Part shown: positions 1 to 5,176 of the stretch, in pieces
How positions within the stretch are numbered: position 1 is the first letter of the stretch
How the letters are laid out: the number at the start of each line of letters is the position of its first letter
Origin: an uncultured Sphingomonadaceae bacterium
Lineage (GTDB): Bacteria; Pseudomonadota; Alphaproteobacteria; Sphingomonadales; Sphingomonadaceae
Assembly: GCA_937920575.1 (NCBI GenBank)
Contig: CAKZSF010000321.1
Span: 1-5,537, forward strand
Direction: 5' to 3'
DNA: 5,537 bases
Notes under the pieces: model-generated
Database searches by the model: none
What the model was told of the DNA's origin: nothing
The model's input: only the letters and a program-made list of their open reading frames with translations
Program-made: the position numbers and the translations under genes

Positions 1-1
1 G

Positions 2-448
2 CGAACCAGCGCTCAAACGTTTGGCTTGGCTACGCTTCTCGCGGCTACGCCTCTAGTGGCGCAAGATAGCGCAGCAGATGAAACAGCGTCGGGACAGGCT
101 CAGGAAACCCCAACGGTCATTCCCGACCTCGATTTTTCCAATCTGTTAGAGACACTCCGGACGACAACGCCCGCCTATGATCCCAGCAAACCTGTGGTCG
201 GCTTCGGACTGCAAAGGAACGATGGCAAGATCCGAATTGCTCAGGTCGTTGAAGGATCTGCGGCTGAGAAGGCGGGGCTCAAAGTTGATATGATCATTTT
301 GCGAATCAATGGTTTGGGTATGGATCCCTTCACGTTGCCCGAAGTGATCAAGATTCTGAGTGCGATTGATGGCGAAATCAGTCTGGACATAGAGGGTGAT
401 GGGCGTTTCAGCCTAATCAAGGCCCCGATCGAGCAGTCGAAGGAATAA
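2..448 (+). CDS. Exported PDZ-domain protein, 5' end cut by window edge
   Basis: The reading frame is open from the first full codon at position 2 to the TAA at 446-448. A TTG at 26 could serve as a start, but upstream codons (RTSAQTFG) join smoothly to a hydrophobic stretch ending in LVA before QDSA, like the end of a Sec signal peptide, so the true start is probably left of the window. After a low-complexity linker (about nt 65-180) comes one PDZ domain (about nt 188-430). It has a GFGLQ carboxylate-binding-type loop, the GSAAEKAGL helix and the ILRING strand. The usual KxGD turn is shortened to KVD. No protease domain is present in the visible part, so it looks like a stand-alone periplasmic PDZ adaptor rather than an HtrA protease. 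It lies 9 nt before pntAB and is likely co-transcribed with it. The PDZ call is strong; the partner and role are unknown. Confidence 0.75.
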   Translation, partial: RTSAQTFGLATLLAATPLVAQDSAADETASGQAQETPTVIPDLDFSNLLETLRTTTPAYDPSKPVVGFGLQRNDGKIRIAQVVEGSAAEKAGLKVDMIILRINGLGMDPFTLPEVIKILSAIDGEISLDIEGDGRFSLIKAPIEQSKE

Positions 449-457
449 GGCAAACCA

Positions 458-742
458 ATGGACTTTATCTCAATTCTTTCGATCTTCGTGCTGGCCTGCT
501 TTGTGGGCTATTACGTTGTGTGGTCGGTCACTCCGGCGTTGCATACGCCGTTGATGGCGGTGACCAATGCGATTTCCTCGGTGATCATTGTCGGTGCGCT
601 GATTGCGGCGGCGGAGGCGGGTAGTCCGGTGGCGAAATATCTCGGCCTTTTCGGCGTGGTGCTGGCCAGCGTGAACATCTTTGGCGGCTTTGCCGTCACA
701 GAGCGCATGCTCGCGATGTATAAGAAGAAGGAGAAGAAGTGA
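458..742 (+). CDS. pntAB: NAD(P) transhydrogenase subunit alpha 2 (PntAB), membrane domain
   Basis: This 94-residue protein corresponds to the C-terminal membrane part of E. coli PntA, encoded as a separate gene in many alphaproteobacteria such as Rhodospirillum rubrum. Three hydrophobic helices are visible, at about residues 3-22, 35-52 and 59-80. The family blocks VGYYVVW, ALHTPLMAVTNAIS and NIFGGFAVTERML are near-identical to the E. coli region. It sits in the inner membrane and, with PntB, forms the proton-conducting domain II that couples proton entry to hydride transfer from NADH to NADP+. The start is supported by AAGG at 447-450, seven bases before the ATG and overlapping the upstream stop. 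The protein ends in a lysine-rich KKKEKK tail. The stop overlaps the start of pntB. The NAD-binding PntAA partner is outside the window. Confidence 0.96.
   Translation: MDFISILSIFVLACFVGYYVVWSVTPALHTPLMAVTNAISSVIIVGALIAAAEAGSPVAKYLGLFGVVLASVNIFGGFAVTERMLAMYKKKEKK
728..733 (+). promoter_or_regulatory. Ribosome binding site of pntB inside the pntAB 3' end
   Basis: AAGGAG lies in the purine-rich lysine/glutamate codons at the end of pntAB. It is eight bases before the ATG at 742 and five before the GTG at 739, so the spacing favours ATG 742 as the pntB start. Confidence 0.7.
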
Positions 743-2232
743 TGGACTTCGCTCTCCTAGCGGCCGCTGCCAACATGGCACCAGTTGAGTGCATCGCAGA
801 TTGTGGTGAACATGTCGGAACCCCCGCATGGGCCATGCTTGCCTATCTCGCATCCGGCGTATTCTTCATTCTCGCGTTGCGCGGGCTGTCGAGCCCCGCC
901 ACGTCGCGCGCGGGCAATCGCAATGGCATGATCGGGATGGTCATCGCCGTGGTCACAACGCTGGTCACGCATGACATCGCCAACATTGCCGAGATTGGCA
1001 TTGCGATGTTCCTGGGCGGCCTCATTGGCGTAACCGTCGCGCGCAAAATCGCGATGACAGCGATGCCGGAACTGGTCGCCGGCTTCCACTCGCTGGTTGG
1101 TTTGGCGGCGGTTGTGGTTGGCCTAGCTGCGTGGCTAGACCCTGCGTCATTTGGAATCACAGACGCGGCGGATCAAATCCTGATGGTCAGCCGGATAGAG
1201 CTGGGCCTCGGTATCGCCATCGGCGCGATCACCTTCTCTGGCTCTATCATAGCTTTCTTGAAGCTTTCAGGCCGGATGAGCGGTAACCCGATCATGCTGC
1301 CCATGCGCCATGTGATCAATCTGGGCACATTGCTCGCCATCCTGGGCCTGATTGCCGCCTATGCGGTGTCAGGCGCAGGCGGTGCGGGTGAGGGGCAGCT
1401 GATCCTCTGGATCACAGTGCTGGCCTTCATCATTGGTTTCTTGCTGATCATTCCAATCGGCGGCGCGGACATGCCGGTCGTCGTTTCGATGCTGAACAGC
1501 TATTCCGGCTGGGCGGCTGCGGCGATGGGCTTCACGCTCGGCAACACCGCGATGATCATCACTGGTGCGCTGGTCGGCTCGTCAGGGGCCATCCTCAGCT
1601 ACATCATGTGCAAGGCAATGAACCGCAGCTTCATTTCGGTGATCGCGGGCGGCTTTGGCGCTGATGATGGCGGCGGGGCGAGTGGTGAAGCGCGCGAGGC
1701 ACGGCCTTACAAACAAGGCAGCGCAGATGATGCGGCGTTTATGCTGGACCAAGCCGAGAAGGTGATCATCATCCCCGGTTACGGCATGGCGGTGGCGCAG
1801 GCCCAGCATATCCTTCGCGAGATGTGCGACGTGCTGGAAGAGAAGGGCGTTGAGGTCAAATTCGCCATCCACCCTGTTGCGGGACGGATGCCTGGCCATA
1901 TGAACGTGCTGCTTGCCGAAGCCAGCGTCGATTATGACAAAGTGTTCGAACTGGAAGACATCAACAGCGAGTTCGCGCAGGCGGACGTCGCCTTCATCAT
2001 CGGTGCAAACGATGTGGTGAACCCGGCGGCGAAAACTGACAAATCATCGCCGATTTACGGCATGCCGGTGTTCGATGTGGAGAAGGCCAAACAGGTCTTC
2101 TTTATCAAACGCAGCATGGGCGGGGTCGGTTATGCCGGTGTCGACAATGATGTGTTCTACATGGACCAAACCATGATGCTGCTGAGCGATGCGAAGAAGA
2201 TGGTCGAGGAAATCGTCAAGGCGCTGGATTAG
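742..2232 (+). CDS. pntB: NAD(P) transhydrogenase subunit beta (PntB)
   Basis: PntB is the inner-membrane beta subunit of the proton-translocating transhydrogenase. It carries most of membrane domain II and the cytoplasmic NADP(H)-binding domain III. From ATG 742 it is 496 residues; GTG 739 would add one. Domain II spans about residues 30-305. It includes the ELVAGFHSLVGLAAV helix with His116, equivalent to proton-channel His91 of E. coli PntB, and the IGGADMPVVVSMLNSYSGW block (about 239-257). A Gly-rich linker (about 305-335) leads to domain III, with the GYGMAVAQAQ nucleotide fold (346-355), IHPVAGRMPGHMNV (about 376-389), GANDVVNPA (421-429) and the KRSM...GYAGV NADP loop (456-467). The protein is longer than E. 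coli PntB (462), mainly through about 27 extra N-terminal residues with a Cys pair (C17, C21). The stop codon of pntAB overlaps the start, implying coupled translation and matched subunit amounts. Confidence 0.97.
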   Translation: MDFALLAAAANMAPVECIADCGEHVGTPAWAMLAYLASGVFFILALRGLSSPATSRAGNRNGMIGMVIAVVTTLVTHDIANIAEIGIAMFLGGLIGVTVARKIAMTAMPELVAGFHSLVGLAAVVVGLAAWLDPASFGITDAADQILMVSRIELGLGIAIGAITFSGSIIAFLKLSGRMSGNPIMLPMRHVINLGTLLAILGLIAAYAVSGAGGAGEGQLILWITVLAFIIGFLLIIPIGGADMPVVVSMLNSYSGWAAAAMGFTLGNTAMIITGALVGSSGAILSYIMCKAMNRSFISVIAGGFGADDGGGASGEAREARPYKQGSADDAAFMLDQAEKVIIIPGYGMAVAQAQHILREMCDVLEEKGVEVKFAIHPVAGRMPGHMNVLLAEASVDYDKVFELEDINSEFAQADVAFIIGANDVVNPAAKTDKSSPIYGMPVFDVEKAKQVFFIKRSMGGVGYAGVDNDVFYMDQTMMLLSDAKKMVEEIVKALD

Positions 2233-2244
2233 AAGGCGGGCCTG

Positions 2245-2586
2245 ATGCGCAAGTTCCTATTCCTGATCCTGCTGATCGGTGCGTTGGCTGGTGTGCTGCT
2301 GTACACAGATCTCGCCAAGCCTTTGGTCAAATCGCAGGTGCAAAGCGCCTTGCTTGAATCCGGTATGTCTGAAAAGCGGGCTGACTGCATGGCCGGGCGT
2401 ATGGTTGACCGGCTGAATGTTTGGCAGCTCTATAAATTGCATTCCGGCATGGCTCCGCAAGAAGGCGAGACTGAAAGGCCCGAAGGTCTTGGTGACACAA
2501 TCAAGCGGTTGCGCCGTGTTGATGACACAGAGGCAGTTGCCGTTGTCACGACCAGCGCTGGCTTGTGCGCGATCGGTATCGGTTGA
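2245..2586 (+). CDS. Small N-terminally anchored or secreted protein of unknown function
   Basis: This is a 113-residue protein that I cannot assign to a named family. It opens with MRKF and a hydrophobic segment (about residues 4-20, LFLILLIGALAGVLLY), which is either an uncleaved anchor or a signal peptide, so the rest should face the periplasm. The body has a helical block KRADCMAGRMVDRLNVWQLYKL (about 44-64), similar in feel to short conserved hypothetical proteins of Sphingomonadales. A charged linker and a C-terminal VTTSAGLCAIGIG segment follow. Two cysteines (C48 and C108) could form a disulfide. AGAAGG at about 2231-2236 gives a good ribosome site eight bases before the ATG. It lies 12 nt after pntB in the same direction and is probably co-transcribed with it. 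Whether it assists the transhydrogenase or only shares its transcript cannot be told from the sequence. Confidence 0.8.
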   Translation: MRKFLFLILLIGALAGVLLYTDLAKPLVKSQVQSALLESGMSEKRADCMAGRMVDRLNVWQLYKLHSGMAPQEGETERPEGLGDTIKRLRRVDDTEAVAVVTTSAGLCAIGIG

Positions 2587-2605
2587 ACCTGTCCAACGAA
2601 GAAGG

Positions 2606-2629
2606 GGAGGTAGCGGGCCTCTGACCTCC
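2606..2629 (+). other. Inverted repeat / possible RNA hairpin
   Basis: GGAGGT (2606-2611) can pair with ACCTCC (2624-2629), giving a 6-bp stem around a 12-base loop, 20 bases after the end of the small anchored-protein gene. No T tract follows, so it is not a typical intrinsic terminator. CCTCC (2625-2629) can alternatively pair with GGAGG at 2638-2642 or 2647-2651. Confidence 0.35.
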
Positions 2630-2636
2630 GATCCAA

Positions 2637-2657
2637 GGGAGGGGGGGGAGGAAAGGG
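2637..2657 (+). other. G-rich tract with G-quadruplex pattern
   Basis: On the + strand a GGG is followed by A, a run of eight Gs (2641-2648), A, GG, AAA and a final GGG (2655-2657). Four runs of at least three Gs can be drawn with short loops (1, 2 and 6 bases), which meets the usual quadruplex pattern. It would form on the non-template strand and in the RNA if transcription reads through. Confidence 0.4.
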
Positions 2658-2693
2658 ACATTCAAACCAGAGGTTGAGCACCCGCTACATAAT

Positions 2694-2709
2694 GGGGTTC
2701 GCCCCCTTT
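2694..2709 (+). terminator. Weak candidate terminator hairpin
   Basis: GGGG (2694-2697) and CCCC (2702-2705) enclose a TTCG loop and are followed by C and only three Ts. The stem is four base pairs and the T tract is short, so this is at best a weak terminator or a leader hairpin 51 bases ahead of the beta-helix gene. Confidence 0.25.
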
Positions 2710-2759
2710 GCGCGAATGGTTACACTGCGATAGAAGATTTTCTCGAGAGGGGAATCATT

Positions 2760-4160
2760 ATGCGTTTCGCAACCGTCGCTATCGCGGCTCTTTTGGCCAC
2801 AACCATGGCCGCTCCAGTATGGGCAGAGGAACATTTTGTCTCGCCCGGAGAAGGCGCCGCAGAGGCCCTGCAAGAGGCGCTGATCTTGGCAGAGAAAGGC
2901 GACACTATTGTCCTTGCCGCAGGTCGCTATGAGCTGACGGACGGGCTTAGTCTTGACGTGGACGGCGTGACCGTGCGCGGGGCGGGGATGGACGCGACCG
3001 TCCTCGACTTCACTGGCCAAAAGGGCGCTGGCGAGGGCTTGCTGGTCACATCCGACAGCGTAACGCTGCGCGATTTCGCAATGGAAAACCCCAAAGGCGA
3101 CGGAATCAAATCCAAAGGTGCAGATGACATCGTTTATCACGCGATCCGCGTGACCTGGACAAACGGGCCAGATGCGAACAACGGCGCCTATGGCATCTAT
3201 CCGGTCGAAAGCACCAACATCCTGATCGACAACGTCGAAGTCTCGGGCGCGTCGGATGCCGGTATTTATGTCGGGCAATCGAAGAAGATAACGGTGCGCA
3301 ATTCTGTGGCATCCAACAATGTCGCCGGCATTGAGATCGAGAACAGCCGCGATGCCATTGTCGAGCGTAATTTCGTGACGCGCAACACCGGCGGCGTGTT
3401 GGTGTTCGACTTGCCTGATCTGCCAATCATGGGCGGCGGCAATGTAGTCGTGCGCAACAATCTGATCGTGGACAACAACACGCCCAATTTCGCACCAGAG
3501 GGCAATATCGTGGCGGGCGTTCCGCGGGGAACGGGCGTAATGGTGATGGCCAATGAGAAAGTCTGGGTGGAAGGCAACACGATCCTGTCCAACCCGACTG
3601 CAGCGATGATGGTGATCGCTTATACCCAGCCGTTCGAAGATGAGAACTACAACCCTTACCCCCGCGAAGTCGTTTTTGGCATCAACCGGATTGATCGCGG
3701 CGGCAGTGATCCGGACTTGCCAGGGATTGGGCCGGTTTTGGCGGCATTCGGTGGACGCCTTCCTCCACTTTTGTGGGATGGCCTGACTCAAGACCCCGAA
3801 ACAGTCGCGTTTCGTTCGGTGGTTGGTGCGCCTGGTTGGACGCTGAACCTGACCGAGCAGGGGCAATCATTGGCCGAAGCAAACCCGGGCCCGATGAAAG
3901 TGCCCGCTTTTCGGTCGCGCATGGATATGAGCGGCATTGGCGCGCCAGAATCCATGGACGAACGGTTGGTCGAGAAAAAAGCGCCTCAAGCTGATGAACC
4001 TGCAGAAGACGAACCCGTAGAGGAAGTCGAGGAGCCCGCTGCGGAAGAGGAGGAACCTGCTGCAGAAGAGGAGTCAGAAACGCCCAAAATCGACTCGTTC
4101 GAAGACGTATTTTTGGGTGACGATGTGGAAGCGACATCTGACGAGACGAGCGAAGAGTGA
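2760..4160 (+). CDS. Exported parallel beta-helix repeat protein with acidic C-terminal tail
   Basis: This 466-residue protein starts with a clear Sec signal peptide (MRFATVAIAALLATTMAAPVWA, cleavage likely after A22) and has no lipobox. Residues about 34-60 (AAEALQEALILAEKGDTIVLAAGRYEL) are the usual cap of right-handed beta-helix proteins. Successive rungs follow to about 290: VTVRGAG, VTLRDFAMEN, ILIDNVEVSGASDAGIYVGQS, ITVRNSVASNNVAGIEIENS, IVERNFVTRNTGGVLVF, VVVRNNLIVDNN and VWVEGNTILSN. The Asn-rich turns resemble NosD/pectate-lyase-like folds. A non-repeat region follows (about 300-400, with LPPLLWDGLTQ). The last 63 residues are acidic (28 Asp/Glu against 3 Lys). It matches, as I recall, the beta-helix family TIGR03805 that is regularly encoded next to SO2930-type diheme cytochromes, as here. 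The 3' end overlaps the cytochrome gene by four bases. Binding or enzymatic activity is unknown; I see no catalytic set of a known polysaccharide lyase. Confidence 0.88.
   Translation: MRFATVAIAALLATTMAAPVWAEEHFVSPGEGAAEALQEALILAEKGDTIVLAAGRYELTDGLSLDVDGVTVRGAGMDATVLDFTGQKGAGEGLLVTSDSVTLRDFAMENPKGDGIKSKGADDIVYHAIRVTWTNGPDANNGAYGIYPVESTNILIDNVEVSGASDAGIYVGQSKKITVRNSVASNNVAGIEIENSRDAIVERNFVTRNTGGVLVFDLPDLPIMGGGNVVVRNNLIVDNNTPNFAPEGNIVAGVPRGTGVMVMANEKVWVEGNTILSNPTAAMMVIAYTQPFEDENYNPYPREVVFGINRIDRGGSDPDLPGIGPVLAAFGGRLPPLLWDGLTQDPETVAFRSVVGAPGWTLNLTEQGQSLAEANPGPMKVPAFRSRMDMSGIGAPESMDERLVEKKAPQADEPAEDEPVEEVEEPAAEEEEPAAEEESETPKIDSFEDVFLGDDVEATSDETSEE
4029..4070 (+). repeat. Two tandem 21-bp units encoding EEPAAEE
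   Basis: Units 4029-4049 and 4050-4070 each encode EEPAAEE in the acidic tail of the beta-helix protein. They match at 18 of 21 bases, and all three differences are at third codon positions and silent. Confidence 0.85.
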
Positions 4161-5176
4161 AGCGACGCTCTTTCGCCTTGGCCTTGGCAACCGCTGGCGC
4201 GATATTCGCGGCTAGCGGACAAGCCGTCCCGCCACCCCAAAAATATGTCAATGACGTCGCGGTGGCGTCAAATGGATTTCCAAAGCTGCTGTCGGAGTAC
4301 CGGTTCTTCGACGACATGCGCGCGCAAAAGCCTGTGCCGCATGTCTATCCCTATCAACTCAACACGCCGCTCTATTCAGACGGAGCGGACAAGCTTCGTT
4401 TTGTCTACCGGGCCGCAGGCACGCAATTCACTGCGCAGGGTGAAGGGTTGCTCGATCTTCCTGTTGGTAGCGCATTGATCAAAACCTTTGCCTTTGGTGA
4501 AGGTGACGAGCGGCGCTTGATCGAAACGCGGGTGCTGCTCCATCGTGCGGATGGCTGGCTCGCACTGCCGTACAAATGGAATGACGAACAGACGGAAGCG
4601 AAACTGGCGCTTGCAGGCGGGCGCATTCCGATCACACGCCCCGATGGACAAGAGATCAGCTACCGCATTCCGAACAAGAACCAGTGCAAGACCTGCCACA
4701 GCAAAGATGGCGAAGTGATCCCGATTGGGCCCAAGGCGCGCAATCTCTCGTCAGAATGGCTGAGCGAGATGGTTGAAGCTGGGCATATCGATACGATTCC
4801 AGAGACTGCTGATACGTTACCTCTCTGGGAAGGCAGCATCACTGCACCCACCGTGAATGCCGCGCGCGCCTATCTCGATGTGAATTGCGCCCATTGCCAT
4901 CAACCGGGCGGGAGCGCATCGAATTCAGGTCTCGATCTTCGCTGGGAGCAGGATGATCCGATCAAGCTGGGCATACGCAAGCCACCGGTCGCCGCTGGGC
5001 GCGGGGCGGGCGGGTTTCTGGTGTCGGTAGAGCCCGGAGCGCCCGAGCAATCGATCATGATCCACCGTATGGGATCAACCGAGCCGGGCGTCGCTATGCC
5101 AGAATTGGGCAAGGGGACAATCGATCCGGAAGGTCTAAAAGTCGTAACGGATTGGATATTGGAGATGGACAAATGA
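4157..5176 (+). CDS. SO2930/HNE_0200-type diheme c-type cytochrome
   Basis: This 339-residue exported protein has a Sec signal peptide (MKRRSFALALATAGAIFAASGQA). Two heme c motifs are present: CKTCH (residues 177-181, nt 4685-4699) and CAHCH (244-248, nt 4886-4900). An N-terminal domain of about 150 residues (YQLNTPLYSDGADKLRFVY, LPVGSALIKTFAF, TRVLLHRADGWLALPY, ISYRIPNKNQCKTCH) is characteristic of the SO2930/HNE_0200 family (TIGR03806 as I recall). M314 in VAMPELG is a likely axial Met ligand of the second heme; the ligand of the first is unclear (M205 or H210 are candidates). The start is GTG 4157, overlapping the upstream stop as GTGA. It keeps the basic KRR region of the signal peptide, whereas the TTGs at 4178 and 4184 would lose it. 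The ribosome site is weak, so translation probably depends on coupling. It should be a periplasmic electron carrier or oxidase partner of the beta-helix protein; the substrate is unknown. Confidence 0.92.
   Translation: MKRRSFALALATAGAIFAASGQAVPPPQKYVNDVAVASNGFPKLLSEYRFFDDMRAQKPVPHVYPYQLNTPLYSDGADKLRFVYRAAGTQFTAQGEGLLDLPVGSALIKTFAFGEGDERRLIETRVLLHRADGWLALPYKWNDEQTEAKLALAGGRIPITRPDGQEISYRIPNKNQCKTCHSKDGEVIPIGPKARNLSSEWLSEMVEAGHIDTIPETADTLPLWEGSITAPTVNAARAYLDVNCAHCHQPGGSASNSGLDLRWEQDDPIKLGIRKPPVAAGRGAGGFLVSVEPGAPEQSIMIHRMGSTEPGVAMPELGKGTIDPEGLKVVTDWILEMDK

Larger units (their letters stand above)
2587..2759 (+). other. Intergenic region between the pnt cluster and the beta-helix/cytochrome cluster
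   Basis: This 173-base gap separates two gene groups and carries no convincing ORF. It contains a GGAGGT/ACCTCC inverted repeat, a run of eight Gs flanked by other G tracts, and a short GGGG-TTCG-CCCC hairpin. A clear sigma70 promoter is not evident. CATAAT at 2688-2693 resembles a -10 box but has no good -35 at normal spacing. The next gene has a GAGGGG ribosome site at 2747-2752, seven bases before its ATG, just after the palindrome TCTCGAGA (2741-2748). Confidence 0.7.

Noticed and set aside
26..28. TTG as the true start of the PDZ gene
   Set aside because: The frame stays open to the window edge and the hydrophobic signal segment extends upstream of this codon, so a start outside the window is more likely.
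2417..2677. Forward open frame overlapping the small anchored-protein gene and the gap
   Set aside because: It is out of frame with a better-supported gene, lacks a ribosome site and ends in G-run-derived low-complexity sequence.
2674..2693. TTGAGC and CATAAT as a promoter for the beta-helix cluster
   Set aside because: The boxes are only eight bases apart, far from the usual 16-18, and no better -35 is seen for CATAAT.
2685..3866. Long antisense open frame of 393 codons opposite the beta-helix gene
   Set aside because: Its codons are in exact register with the sense codons, where antisense stops would need sense TTA, CTA or TCA codons, which are rare in this GC-rich gene. The translation is rich in His, Arg and Asp and has no domain, signal or ribosome site.
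3682..4317. Antisense open frame of 211 codons opposite the beta-helix tail and cytochrome start
   Set aside because: It is Arg/Pro/Leu-rich because it is the complement of the acidic tail, and the sense genes there are well supported.
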